Positions 14,796 to 28,600 of a stretch of 64,000 nucleotides of DNA are shown here, piece by piece. The translations under genes were made by a program, and so were the position numbers. The DNA lies in NCBI GenBank assembly GCA_038380795.1, contig CM076262.1, positions 72,312,629-72,376,628 on the forward strand. Direction: 5' to 3'. The stretch is from Pyrocephalus nanus (taxonomy: Eukaryota; Chordata; Aves; Passeriformes; Tyrannidae). How positions within the stretch are numbered: position 1 is the first letter of the stretch; every line of letters starts with the position of its first letter. The notes beneath the pieces were generated by a model. The model was not told where the DNA came from and did not search any database. It was given only the letters and a program-made list of their open reading frames with translations.

Positions 14796-16558
14796 ACCCG
14801 AAGCAAAATCAGCACAAGTGCCCCCTTTTCTGCCTTGCATGGACTGGGCAGCACAAAATTAATCGGTGCAGTTTGGATCTGGGAGCTGAGGGCAGGACAT
14901 GCAGCCAGTGTGGAGTTCTCCTCTCTGATCTGCCTGGGAATACACCTGCAGAGAAAAGCAGCGTTTCTGCTGATGGGTGTACAGTACGTGAAAGATGTCT
15001 TGGGCCACAAATCCTGTGGTCAGAAAGTTCTAAGGTTAGGGCTTTAGCTGCAACAATTAATAGGAGAGCCAGAGATAGTAAGCCAGGCTTGTTGATTACC
15101 CTTCAGCAGTCTCTGAGGTGCCAGAGCAAGCTAAAATCTGAGTCTGGCTTAAGGACACTTGATGTGGCTTTCTTGATCCTCTTTAAAATGTGTGTGGTTT
15201 TTTCCTTACATACTAAAATACCTGAATTTCTCTACCACTAAAAAAAAAAAAAAAAGGAAGGAAAGAAAAGAGAAAGAAGAAGACACCTGACTGCAAACAG
15301 AGCTCATCTTTCCCTGCCTTAAAGAGAAAGTCTTGCAGAGTGCATGAAGCATCATCTGGCGTGTCTCTTGCCATCAGGCCTGTCAGAGCACTCCAGGCAG
15401 GTACAACTGCAGCGACAGGGTAGGGAGAAGGGTTTCACGTGGTGTAAAACCGAGCCATCTGTGGCAACGCTCTGCTCTTTGTACCGGGAAGTGAGCGGCA
15501 TCTGCTCCTGCCAGACGTGTTACTATCACAGGCTGGCGTTAAATGGCCCTCCTGACAACAAAGGTATCTTTGTTGTCTCATCCTGCTCGATGAGGCCCAA
15601 GCTGGTGGAAAAGGGAGGGCTCATGCCAAGAGGCTGGGACGAACTTCATGGGCCAGATAACCTGACAAAGTTCAGTGGGCATTATTTTTCTTTTTTTTTT
15701 TTTTTTTTCCAATTATTATTTTTTTATACCCATGCCAGGCAGAGGTGAATTTTAAGGGTGTTAATCGTGGGCAGACCCCAAGCTTGGATAAAAAAAGAGT
15801 TCTCCAATACAGGTAGCAGTCCATATTTCAGAGAGAAAGTCTGAGCTGTGATTCCAGATGTCAGGCTTGCTTGTGGGTTTCTGCAACCGTATCCAGGGGT
15901 TTCCATGGATTCTTCTGAGAACTGGCCATTAGTCAGAGGTGTTAATTAGAGTTTGTCTCCAGTACTTGCAGAGCCAAGAGTGCACTGTAAGTAGCTGACA
16001 CTATTTGGACAGATGGTTCTATCTTCTTAAAGAAGTTTTAATTTCCCTAAGCTGAAGACTCCTTGGATGGAAATCAAGGATTACTTGTAACTTCCTAGCT
16101 TTCTTGGAAGAGTGACACTAGAGAAAATCGGTTTACAGTGGTTAAGTCATCCCCTCTTAGATGTTTTCTTTGAATCTCAGCTGTTTGCTTCTTCGCTGGC
16201 TTGGTCTCTTGTTCTCAAGTGCCTTCACTTGTAGCAGTATCCTTGCTCTTTCTGTCAGTCTTCTAAATTGCATTGCCTTCTGATAATCTCCCAGTAATTT
16301 CCCAGTTTGTTCACTCTCTGTGTGTGCAGCATGTAGCCTAAACTGTGAAAATATGATCAGGGTTAAGTGACAGCAAGAAAAGAAGCAGATATTTCACAGG
16401 CTGAGGTACCCTGGCTGAGTGCTTTTCTTTTAAGTACCAGCCAAAAAAAATGACTTTGTCCTAGGAAAAACTGTGTGTGGAATGGCATAATAGGCCAAAC
16501 TATTTGTATCAGACACGAGCACAAAAGAAAAGTGATGAAATGATAACTTGTCCTAGTA

Positions 16559-16625
16559 AATCATAGAATCATAGAATGGTTTGTGTTGGAAGGGACCTCA
16601 AAGATCACCCAGTTCCAACCCCCCG
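16559..16625 (-). mobile_element. CR1-type LINE 3' terminal fragment
   Basis: Begins with two copies of ATAGAATC (the inverted terminal octamer type of CR1) and continues TTGGAAGGGACCTCAAAGAT. Confidence 0.88.
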
Positions 16626-19600
16626 TGATCCTCTTCATGATGACATTCTCTCCTTTCTGCCTCAGGAAGAGGACAGGGATCTTAAATGAGTGAGTTATGG
16701 AAGTGGAGGACACCCACCCAAGGCTGCCATTCCTTTGGAAGAGCATTTTGGAGGGACCCAAGTTCAGAGTGGAGTGTTTTATACAGGTTATGTGCTGGTT
16801 GCCTCATCTGTAGCCGTGTGACAGCCAATATGTCTGAGACTTGTCTTTTCAGAGGGGGGGAACCTCAGAGTTCTGAGGTAAAACAACGTATTTCACTGTG
16901 ATTATCCATGACTGCATTAGAGATCACCATGTGATGCTGCTGTGCCAGTCTCCATAGACTCCTGAAACTCAACCTGATTTTTCTTAGGTACTTTCAAAGG
17001 GTTAAGTAGTGTTTGGTAATTTCTCTGTAAGTGTTCTAGAGCCTTTCTTGGTCATTTCTCACAGCGTCTCAGAGAAGGAGATGTCTGTGTTTGACACAGC
17101 CCTTGCTCCTGGCTGGTTATCCTCAGGGACTCAGAAAACACTCTGGTGGTGCCCAAGCACATCTGGCAGTGAAACTTTGAATATCTGTAATTAAGGCAAT
17201 GGATATGGAAAAAGCAGATTCAGATCCTGTGTCTGGATAACTCTATGTGCTTACTAACTGCATGACAGGAATTGAGGAAAGGGAGATGGAGCTGACTGTG
17301 GCTGTGGCTCCTGACATCCTTATGGAAGAAGGACAAGAAGGAAAACAGTTCTGGGAAATGCATGGGAAGAAACATGTTAAATGGTTCATGCAGGAAAAGC
17401 TCCAAGTGTTACCATCCTCCTTCCCTGCACTGAAATTCTTCCCCTGTTGTAAATGTCAAGCGTGCCGTGAGACGCCCGTGGTGATACCCGAGCACCACGC
17501 AGGGGCACGAGAATCATCTGTGATAAATGTAAAAAAAAGCTCCATATTCTATCTGTGGCTTGCCCACCCACCTCTAAGATGGTACCAGAGACCAAGGAAA
17601 GCCTTTCCATGTCTGTCAAGTCCCTGCAACGTCGTGATTCCTAAAGAGCTCCTTTCCCTGTTCTGGATTCCCTGGCATTGTAATCCGAGTATTCTTGCTA
17701 GAAAACAGCAGGCTTTGTCAGCAGCCAGTTCTCAAGGAAAATGGCTGTTTGAAACCACATCCTAAGTAGCTGGCTGTACATACTAGCCTTAGCTGACCTA
17801 TATTGAAGCTTTCTGTCACCTCTTTGTTTCTGGAGTCTTTAAATAATCAGCTTGTTTTGTTTGCTTGATGTCAGGGCGTGGGTGCTGCATTTCCACTATA
17901 TTAGCTCTACTCAGGGGAAAGTAATAGCTCTGGATTGAAGCATAAGCCATTTGTTTTCCTATAATGAGGAACGCTCTGCTGCATGCTTTCTAACTGATTA
18001 GATGAATTATGCTTTATTTGCCTTGAGAAGAACCGTACTTAAAAGCAATTTTCTGAAGAGGAAATGAGGCAGAGAGTGCAAAAGGGGGGAAAAAAAGGGC
18101 TCTGTCTCAGTCAAAGCTCCCTGACCTGCCTTTTCACACATTTCTTGACTGAACAATCCTGGTGTTTATTGCTGGGAAATCTACCAGGCTAAAAATTAAT
18201 TGCAGGCTAATTACTTTATGTCAAGAAGCTGCCTAGTTATATCAGATTTGTTACAATGGCAATTCTGAAAGTAGTTATGTACCTTCCTTCCTTCAAGACT
18301 GTATTGGAGGATTTTATCAATGGCAGACACAGCTGGGATAAGCCCTTTTTTCATTGAAACAAAACTGTAGAGATCAGGTGGGTTTTTCAAGAGTCATTTT
18401 CACAACTTTGGTACCTTCAGTAGTTTAAATTTGTGATGGTTACTCGTGAGGCTGCCATTGAAATCACCAGAGGGATGGATGTGCACTTCAGAGGGTGTTA
18501 CTCTGTGTATTTATGTACAGGCTATTCCCCTGCATTTATACACCATTTCTCTGTTCAGGAGAGGGATCTGAACCACCTTGGATTTAGATTTATTCCCCAC
18601 TGCCACTGAACAGCTTGTTCTTTATTCTTTGAAGAAATTGTTGCCACAATATTTTACCCCTTTGTCTTTCTTAGGATAAATTCATGAATATAGCAATTCA
18701 TGCCTCTATTCTCCTGAGTTGTTGGGCTAAGCAATCCCTTCCATTTCTTTCTCTGAAAGTATGGAAGCTTTTCACCCTTTTTTTTTTTTTTTTTAATTGA
18801 ACTCTCTCAACCTTAATCAAAATTTTCAGTAGTTCTTCATACATGAGATCCACTTCATGGGAATTCTCTGATTTTTCTCCATTTGAAATGTTCAGTAGTA
18901 CTTTGAAATGTGCATATTAATCCTCCTAGAGAAGCCCAGTATCCCATTAAACACACCTGAGGACAAAAGGTTACCTGCACCTACATGGTGCCTCTTAGAA
19001 GTAAGTTGGTTTTTTTAGGGGTGAGGACTGATAGGTCCAAAACAAAAAGGACTATCCATGCCTTTGAAAAGCAATTATAAGACCAAACTCCTGCAAGTTC
19101 CTTTTTAAAGTAGACCATGGCTTAAGCACTCTACTGCCACTAGTTTGTCTTTGCTTCACTGAAATTGTGTCTTGAGGAAGATGCAAAGCCTTTGGGATTT
19201 TGCAGTGTTGGGTGCTTCCTTTATTTCTCATCTGTGCTGTTCCATAGATGAGCAATTCACTCCTTACTTTGAGTTTTTTTTCTGTCTTTGTGGTAGGAAA
19301 AAAATTTCTGATTGAAGGATGGGTAGGCAGAAATCTCTCTGAATTATTACATATATTGTAAGAACATAACCAGAGAACACTGAGAGCTGCAGATGTCCTT
19401 TGGAGAGGGAGGTCACAGCTTAAGTGGGAAGGAATAAGGAAAGAGATGTCCATCAAACACACTCAGATAGAATGGTGGGAGAAATTCTAGATGTCCTGTT
19501 TTCACAATAAGGGCATGGCAGTGTAAAGTGAAAACGCAGAGATTAGATTATTATTATTATTATAGATGAGAATTGCCTGATTATAAAATAAGAAACAAGG

Positions 19601-22506
19601 AGTTCTCATCTCAGTTGAGGGGGCAGCGCAGCCTATGCTGAACTTGCATCCTATTTGGAGGTTTAAAATAGAAATAGCAATTATTAGAGTCATTCATTGG
19701 TTTGGGCAAGGCAGCAGTGCATGCCCCTGGCATGCATTACCTTGCCCAAAAAGACACTGAAATCAGGGCATCGTTCTTACTGATTTCCCTCAGTGTAATT
19801 AATATTGGGCAACTTGAAATCAAACACCCTTGCCTTTCTCTTCACTGTAATTCTGTGACAATGGCCAGTGTTTTCATGCAGTTCCAGCAGTAACAGCTTC
19901 TGCCAGGTCACTTCTGCCCACTGAATATATTTTATACTGGCAGAAGGCTTCTAAAGAGAAAGGACAGGACAATCCTTAGGTCTCATGCAGTTATTTAGGG
20001 ATTTGTTATTTACGCTCTGGATGAGCAGAATTTAACAGATGCAATTATGGTTTACCTGCAGAGTAAGCATACTCTTTATGTGAAGCACTTCTTGAACTGT
20101 AGGAAACAGTACAGAATAAGCTGAATTTGTTTTATCTTTGAATCCTTCTGCACTTCCCCGTAGAGCACTGACAAGCCTGAAATCTTCAGATTCCGTAAAA
20201 GAGGCAGCAGGCTTTGATTAAACAGCTGCTGCTGTTATCTGATTTAATGGTGCCAGTGAACTGAATGTTCCTGTGGCCCAGAAGGTTTCCAAAGCAGTGT
20301 GCTTGCTGAGTTGTGAGCTTGTATTCAGAAATTGCCTTCATTCCTTCAGTGAATCGTCGGAGGGGGTGAAAAAACCGCAGCTGTGGAGTGGCACGTGGTA
20401 ACAGCAGGCACAGAAACCAAAGGGGGAATGTTATCTGCAGTAGGAATGTCAGGAGGAGCTGGCACCCAGGCAGAATATAACTGTCCAGACTCGAGCAAGG
20501 CACTGGAGAAGCACCACTCTTCTTTTTATATGCCGTGACTGAAATGGTGAAAGGACTGATTTACTCTTTCTCTGCGTTATTTGTGCCAGAGTAAAACAAG
20601 TAGAAAAATCACTCATTTGGTGGAGTTCTGCACTCTCTTTGCAATACAGCAAACAAATACAAACAAGTGTTCCTAAAACTCCCACGAGACAGCTTTGGTC
20701 TCCCATGGGTTCTCTGAGAAGCCTTTCCATTTTGTGATCTCTCACGAGACGATGCACATTTTGGAGAGCCAACCCAGCATCTTGTTAGAAAACAAGCTTT
20801 TCACAGGCATTAAGGCTGCTGGTGCCTGGGAATTCAGTTCCTACAGTCCAGCCAGCTCTCACCAACAGTTCTGCCCATGAATAGCTTTCTCTGTCTTAGA
20901 AATCTATTTTCTGGCCTAGCCTTACTGATGAAAGGTGTGTGCAGCTGAGAGCAGTGAAATGACATCACTGTGTCCTAACTTCTAACTTGCTCAAGTTTCT
21001 GGTTTAGGAAGGATGTGCAGCTGTGTGTCAATTTAAAATCCATGAAGTCAAGTACAGAGTGTGATGCCTAATGGGGAAGGCTAATGATTTTATCATCACC
21101 TCCTTATCCCCTAAGAACCTCAAGGTTTATCTAGACTTGGTTGTCAGATAAGGGGAAAGATGGTAATCCCTTAGTTAAACAGGAAAATACTGCTCTTAGT
21201 ATCAGTTTAATCTTTCATGTGTCTTTTAGTGTGTTTAATCTATGTCACACAGTTTCTGCACCAGGCAAATCACAGGCAGAACAATCTCTAGGAAAACAAG
21301 AGACAGTGTTAGTAAAGAGATTTCCAAGCTCAGTGTTACTGGTGAGCAAATTACAGAGCAGAGGGGAAACACCCCAAACCCACAGAGCTGCTGAAAAGTC
21401 AGCTGGTCCACCCTCCAGCCCCAAGGCAAGCTCAGCTATTCCCTGCTTATCTAGACAGTTCTTCGGTGTGCCCAAAGGCACGATGCACCCTTTGCATCAT
21501 GCCCCAGTAATCTCTCCCAGTAGTTCCTGTTCGTACACTCTTTACCTTGGAAGTGTGATTATCCTCTGGAATCTAGATTGTAACTCTTCAGATCTTGCAG
21601 CCTTTCTATTTTATTTGTTCATTCTGCCTTTTGTGTTGCCACTCTTTTTCCTCCAAAAAGAAAAAAAAAGGAAAGGGGGAGCTTTTTGGACTTACTGGCT
21701 ACTTTTCTTTTGGTTGAAAATTGTTCAAGTATAATAATGCTGGGCAGCAATACAAACCCCTTAGAACAGGTGCTTCTAAAACTTCAGGTGGTTTTTTTTT
21801 TGGAAATCCTGCTCCAGCAAAGTCACAGTGGTTTGACATTCAGGCTTCCTCTTCTTTTGCTGTGAGATTACACAGTTAAAGGTCTCCAGCTGGAAGTTGC
21901 TGTAGCCATCTGCTTTCATGGTGTGAGCAACAGGGCACCCAGACCTGCTGGGCTGTTATCCCAAAGGCAGTTCCCCACGGGACTCATCTGACATGAACAG
22001 TGACAGCAGACAAGGGGCAGCAAAGGAGGAGGAGGAGGAGAGAGAACGTGCCCTGTTCCCATCCTCTCCACGAATCCTTTTCTAGAACCATCAAGAAGGT
22101 TGCTTGAGTCTAATATTGCACAGGTTTTCCCACTCCATACTCTGCCCTCCTGCTCTTTAGCTCCTGTAAGGGTCCTCCAGGCAGCCCCTGAGGCAAGGTG
22201 GTTGCAGGAGTCGTGGAGGCAGAGGAATGTCAGTGGCTGTCCAAGGAAATGAGTGGTCCAGAGAAAATTCATTAATCTTTTCAGGGCAATGCACTGCCTC
22301 CTCTACTTTGTTCTGTCTCCCCTGTGAGGTTGTTCCCATGGGAGGGAAGAAGTGAATTAACTATTTTATCACCTCACCTGTGCTCTCCTAGACAGGCCCT
22401 CTCTCTTGTGCCAGTTTCGTTGATTGATGTAGTCAGACTGGCAACTAATCAAAGCGATCTCAGCAGCCTAATTCTGTACCTGATCTCTCTCTGTTTGTGC
22501 TTCAAG

Positions 22507-22682
22507 GTCTTTGACAGGGTCCGAGAAGATTGCCCTAATTTCCACGAGAAGATTAAGCCTATTAATGCAGAACTCACTCAGCCCAAGCTGGCCATCAGTG
22601 CTGAAGACGAGGAGGAGCTCCTGAGCCGGGTCAATATTGTCTTCCACTGTGCGGCGACTGTTCGCTTTGACGAGCCCCTGAA
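22507..22682 (+). CDS. FAR exon a (first coding exon in window)
   Basis: This exon has 58 codons plus two bases; it enters in phase 0 after TTCAAG and leaves before GTATGT. It encodes [16 protein letters not shown] at the start and [16 protein letters not shown] at the end. The second block is the conserved Rossmann segment shared by FAR proteins and other extended SDRs. In known FARs the preceding exon ends just before the residues aligned here, which supports the acceptor chosen. An upstream exon carrying the start codon and cofactor loop is required but was not found in the window. Confidence 0.93.
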
Positions 22683-25600
22683 GTATGTGCTGCTTTCTGT
22701 GTTTGCTGAGCGTGGTTCAGAGTGCACAGCAGCCCCACCACACGCTGCTCAGAGCATCTCCTTTGCGACTGCAGTGCTGGATTCTCCACTCAGGTGTCCG
22801 TGCTGCACGTCCTGCCGGGCTGAAGGTGCAGCGTAAATGCTCTGGAAATGCTTTGTGTGTGTGTGTGTGTGTGTGTGTGCACATGTCAAAAGTGAAGCAT
22901 CTTGGCAGATTTCCCTGGGAACAGAAAGGAAGAACTGCAGGCTTGGGTTGCAATGCAGTAAGGGAGTTAGGAATGACCTAAAAGTGGGGTGGGGAAAAGT
23001 GTGCTTGAGGTCACTCAGAGTGTGTCTGTCTCTGCTTAGGCAGAGCTGGAGGCAGCTTGAAGTGGAACTGTGTTGTGTTTGTCTCCAGCCTCCCTTGCCG
23101 CTGACTAACTGGAGAGGGAAATGAGAGGTGGTTTGAGAAAATAGCCTTTAAAATAGCCAACACTCAGTGTAATTAACTGTTTACAATAAGTGCTGGGTTT
23201 CTGAAGGATTTCCCCCCGGGGAGTGCTTGTCCAGGCAGGCTTTTCCATTAAGAAAAAAAAAACCCAGAAATAAGCCACTAAACCAAGATTAGATGTGTAA
23301 GTGCTTCTATGCAGATTGTGCAGTTCAACAAACTGTGGTGGTTGATCAGGATTGCCAGATCTTCATAGCTTTTTGGACAACACTAAAGCTGTGAGAGTAG
23401 AAAACACAGCTATTTATATCAATCTTCATTTGCTCGTGCATAGGATAAATAGATATCCACTATGTCCACCACAAGTATTTGCTTTTTAGAACAAATAATT
23501 AGAGAAACACCAGAAAGGAAGCACCTCTTGTTGTAATGTAGGATGTAAGTGCCAAAGATGTAAGTACCAAAGTGCTGCGTTAATAGCCATAAATGTTCTT
23601 AAATCAATGCACAAATAAACATGCTTTAAAAATATGTCTTAATGGCATGAAACATCAAAGGGAAAGTATTTTTTAATAAGGAGGATAGCTAGAAAGAAGT
23701 TAAAAGTTTAAATGGTCATCAGCTCACAGGAAGAGTGTAGAAGCTATTTAAAGACTGATTGCATGTGATCTGTTAAAATCTCTCCCAACAGAACAAGGAA
23801 AATCCAGTATGATTAAATGGCAAAATATGAGAAGTTGTTCAAATCAAACTATTCCTCTCTAAATAACAAAATACAAGTGAAATGTGAGAGCACAATATTG
23901 CTGCTCAAAAAAGGATTTCAAGCAGCAACTTGATAATGACTAAAAAAAAAACCAAAAAACACCTATTTTTTTAAACATGGCAGAAGTCCAGAGATAACCA
24001 CAGAATATGTAAAGCCAGTAGATAAGGGAGGTGAAAAAGCAATGTTATCAAGACATGAGAAAATCAGCAATCAAGAAACTAAATTAATTACTGGCATCAA
24101 CATGCAGTACGTTTAGAGAATTCTCCAGATGAAACTCTTGAGGGCAGAAACCCCAGAAATTTTGTTTCATTGAAATATTAGTAGATGCTGGTTTAAGATA
24201 TATAAATATAGAATATATAAAGAGTTAGAGGGTTAGATGATACTTCCTTAGAAGGGTAAAGGAACTCTGAGCATCTCAGCAGAAATTCGTGCTGGGCCTG
24301 TATCATGAGCACAGTTCTGTTCACCCCCTCTCAGAAGGGATGGAATGGAACAGAAAAGGACACAGAAAAGTGGCTTTCATAGGAAGGGTAGCTAAAGCAG
24401 GAGTATCCATCCTGCTAGAAGGGCAAAAAGAAATAGCAGTGTATGGAAAATGCTGTTCTTTAACAGCAGCATGTAAAAAGAAAAGTATCTCTGGCTTTAG
24501 ATACTGCGGTCCAAATATTAATCATTCTCTTAGCTTTTGTTTTCATTTCTCTGGACTGTTTACAATTTATCTTCAAGGTAATTAACTTTGTTAGTGTACA
24601 CTGTACTTGATAGTTTTATTCATAATATGGTGTTGAAATGCTGTGATGTTGTAATGTTGTTGAAAGCTGGGCTGAACAGATTGCATATTCCTTACCCTTG
24701 TCCCTCCTGTGCAGGAGAGTGTCTCTCTTCCAGTACAAAGTGTGCAGCACAGTTGTACATCTGTTTGCTCAGATCCATTGCAGATAGTCTCTAGGACAAC
24801 TTCTAGCCATGCTGGGTGCTTGAAGGTCAATCTTGCTAACTGGGACACTCTCATGTGCTTATCAGCCCTCCACTCCTTGGGAATTTAAGCTGTTATCTCT
24901 AACTGTGTCTTCTTTGATTAAGAGTGGCTTCAAACTGAAAGAGTAGGTTTAGACTGGGTATCAGGATGAAATTCTTCCCTGGGAGGGTGGGCAGGCCCTG
25001 GCACAGGTTGCCCAGAGAAGCTGTGGCTGCCCCATCCCTGGAAGTGTCCAAGGCCAGGTTGGATGGGGCTCTGAGCAACCTGGGACAGTGGAAGGTGTCC
25101 CTGCCCATGGCAAGGGGTTGGAACTGGATGATCTTTAAGGTCCCTTCCAATCCTGGCAGTTCTATGAATTATGTTTTTCTGGGCCAAAGGACCTTTTGCT
25201 GCTTACTGAAACCATGTGTTTATCTGGCCCCCTAAGGAGAGTGTGGAATGGGTACCAGAGGAACCACAGCGTTGAAGACCACAGCTGTTAGAAGTAGTTG
25301 TCCCAGGAAGGGGTGGCAAATATGTCAGATGTTAGTGAAGTGATACTTCTGACCCTTCAAAAGGAATAAAAACAAGTGAGAGACCTTCCACGTCCAGAAC
25401 AGCAGATCCAGCAGCATTGCTCTGAAAGCTGTTTCAGCCCTTGCATTTCACTGTGTCCCCCTGCTCTTGGAGACCTCCCTTTCCTTTCACAGAGGGGTTT
25501 GGATAAGGCTCGTTCTTAGCACGTTCTTCCCAGTGGAACTCGCTGTGTTTTTGCTTCCCCTGCCCTCCTCAGGCACGCCCTGCAGCTGAACGTCATGGGC

Positions 25601-28600
25601 ACGCAGCGGCTCCTGGAGCTGGCCCGGCAGATGCACAACCTCGAGGCCTTCATCCACATCTCCACTGCCTATGCAAACTGCGTCCGGAAATGCATCGAGG
25701 AGATCATCTACCCGCCCCCAGCCGAGCCCAAGAAGCTCTTCGACTTAGTGGAGTGAGTAGGAACCTCATCACCTCCCCGCTCTGCAGGGCTGTGGACCCG
25801 TGGGGTGGGATTTCTGTCCCTAGGTGCTGTTACTGCTGTGTGGTTTTTTTGGTTTTTTTTTTTTTTTTTTGTTTGTTTGTTGTTGTTTTGTTTTTTTTTT
25901 TTTTGTTTTGTTTTGTTTTTTTTTTTAAGACTCTGATTTCATGAGAGCCCAGCATTCAGTTCTGCCCACAAAAGGAGTGTATTTGCTGCCAGGAGTGGAG
26001 TTGCTGCTCTCTCTGACAGGCTGCCGTAGTAAGAACTGGATTTTTTCAAATGCCTTATATTAATTATTTTTTTTTTTTAATCTCTTCAGCTTCGCAGCGT
26101 TGTTTTTTCACTCATTTCAAAAATCCTGTGGTATTAAATGGGAGTTGTATGGGGATGAGTCAGAAACAGGCTTTTTTAGAGAATTCAGTGTGAGAACCAC
26201 AGAATCATTAAGGTTGGAAGAGACCTCCAAGATCATCAAGATCACCCCCTTGTCAACTAAATTATAGCAGAGTGTGCCATGTCCAGTCACTACTTGAACA
26301 CCTCCAGGCATGGTGACTCCACCACCTCTCTGGTCAGCCCCTTCCAATGCTGAACAACCCTTTCCACAAAGAAATTCTTCCTGAACCTCCCCCAGTGCAA
26401 CTTGAGGCACTTGGAATCCAGCACTTTGAGGGAACACCAATCTTCTTTAACTGAATTTGCCAAATTAAGAGTAATTGGAAAGAATAACAAAATCAGCTGA
26501 TTAAGGCCCCAGGAAACATTCCCCTTTGAAAACTTTTCATGAATTTTCTACTGGTATTCCACTTGGGTGCTGTAAGCAACTGATCTGTGAACTAGTAACA
26601 CCAAGAGCTGGCATAAAATCTGTCTTCCTGATTTAAGGTAATAGGAGATGAGATTAATTAATGTCCATCAGGAGAACCACTGGTTCCTTATTAAAAAAAA
26701 AAAAAAAAAAAAAGTTTGTCTAAAGAAATTATTTCACTGCCTAAGAGCTACTCCTGAAAATTTAGTACAAACCAGTATTTTCTATCTGAATTTCTCTAGT
26801 GCCCCATATTCTTGGATATACTTACTTCCAGCTAGTAGTCATCTGTCATTTATCATTTATTCAGTAAGTGGAGCATGATAAAAACATAAGAAATGCCCTA
26901 ATGCATTAGAGAAAGGACTGCTTGGCCCAATATCTTGCCCTCAACAGTGGCACTGGGTATTTTATATTTAGGGTAGCTGCACCAGCCTGGATATTGCCAT
27001 GGAGGTTTCATGGAGCTGTCAGCTGTGATTCCAGAGCTCTTGCAGTGCCAGTTCTGAGCTCAGCAACCTCTCAGACCAGTTTTGGTAGATGGCTTTTCCC
27101 TAAACGCAGTCCCTAAGTGCAGATTCCCTAAATCCCTGACCTTTATTTACAGTGAAGCCAATCTGTCACCTTTTTGCCCACTGCCTCAGTTTTCCAGTGT
27201 CCCTTGGAGTTCATCACTGTCAATATTCCATTTCACTGCCCCAGGAATTACCATCGCTTGCAGCTTTGAAAACAATTGGTGTTGACGTCTCAGATTAAAA
27301 AAAAAGACTCCAGTACAGGTCTGGTTGCTAATCAGAGATGTGCAGAAGGACCTGACTGCCTCAGAGGTTGCTACTTCAGCTTTCTTCATATGAGACCCTA
27401 AGAATTTACTTATCACAGCTTGCATGTGCAGCAGAGAGGGTGATGTTTGAAATGACAGAGGATGGGCTTTCAGATGTGATCTTTGATCATTTTATTTTCT
27501 TGGTCACATAATTACAGATAAATTTTCTTAGGTTTTTTTTTTCATTAGCTTTTTAATTTTTTTTTTACTGTTTTTTCCTACATCCCCTAATCCAGAAACC
27601 AACCAACCAACCAACTTCTGGTACTTTCAGTGGGGCAGAAATCACAGCCTGCCCTGGGCTGGGATGGCATCTGTTTCCCTGCAAGTGTTTGCAGGGAGCA
27701 TTTAATTTGCTCACAGCAAAGACACCAGGTGGGCCTTGCTGGAAATCACTCTCCCCAGGGTCAGTGGTTTGGCAGGTGTTCTGCAAATCAAAGGCAGGGC
27801 ATGAAAAGAAATTCGTGGTGTGGGAAGGAGCAGGATGGGGAAAGGCCCTGGGATGTCATACTGTGGGCAGAACGGGATAGAGAAAACTGGGAGGTTCTAA
27901 AGGGCAGAGGATTGCTTGGAGGAAGAGAGGGGAGATGAAATGCAGGGTTTGCAAGAAGATGGGAGAGATGCACCTTTTGTTGCTCACCATGCATGTAAGT
28001 GAAAGAAATAGTGTGTGGATGTCTGGGCACAGAAGGAGGGAGGAGATTAAGAGATGTTACCTTCCAAGTGGAGGGAGGGGGAGCAGACAAGGACATATAA
28101 AGTGCTTCAGAAAGGAGGGGAGAAATACAGGTCATGTTTTGCATCAACCAGCTGTGGAAGATTCCCTTCACAAACAACCCTTGCCTTAAAGTGCTCTTCT
28201 GCAAGTGCATTAAGAGGGATAATCATAGAACTGGGTGCAGTAACAGATCCATTTAATGACACTTTTGGCCGTGCACTTGATATATGCTTACGATTATTTA
28301 TTCAGCTGAAATCCCAAGTAGGACTCCCAGCTGTTTCTTTTTCCTTCTATTATATCTTGGGTTTTCTGTATTTTGATATTTAACCTGCAAGTAAAGCCTT
28401 GGGCTTAAGCTGTGTAAACCAAAAGTCACACTCCCAAAGTACTGCCAGGCCAATAGGGGAAACATATAATCTGCTGCATCGAGCATGGTTTGCCTTAATC
28501 TCAAGCTGAAGGAAATCAGCTTTGAAGGGTGTGCTGAGGTAAGGAACAGGGTGCACAGAGAACTGTAGGCTGAAGCAGAACTGGTTTTGTTATTGCAGAA

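Larger units (their letters stand above)
1..22506. other. Presumed FAR intron or 5' region, no coding exon found
   Basis: No exon of the FAR family or any other recognisable family was found here on either strand. The region is AT-rich, with three CR1 fragments (near 5.0, 14.7 and 16.6 kb), a TG repeat at 3796-3812 and A- or T-runs near 357, 15240, 15690 and 18778. The open frames present, such as 14573-15241 and 21141-21734, have no splice logic or family signature. Because the N-terminal FAR exon is absent, the stretch is best read as a large intron, possibly with regulatory elements I cannot see. Confidence 0.5.
22683..25572 (+). other. FAR intron a-b
   Basis: An intron of 2890 bases with GTATGT...CTCAG borders. 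It contains a (TG)13 repeat shortly after the donor, an AT-rich middle section without recognisable elements, and a plus-oriented CR1 3' end at about 24921-25172. No RNA gene or coding exon is visible. Confidence 0.85.

Noticed and set aside
14573..15241. 222-codon open frame on the plus strand
   Set aside because: It overlaps an inverted CR1 fragment, has no family signature and no splice or start context. Chance or transposon-derived.
17247..17765. 172-codon open frame on the plus strand
   Set aside because: No recognisable domain or splice sites; an overlapping frame on the other strand is equally open.
21141..21734. 197-codon open frame on the plus strand
   Set aside because: Composition is not protein-like in its last third (read through an A-run), no homology is recognised, and it lies in the presumed FAR intron.
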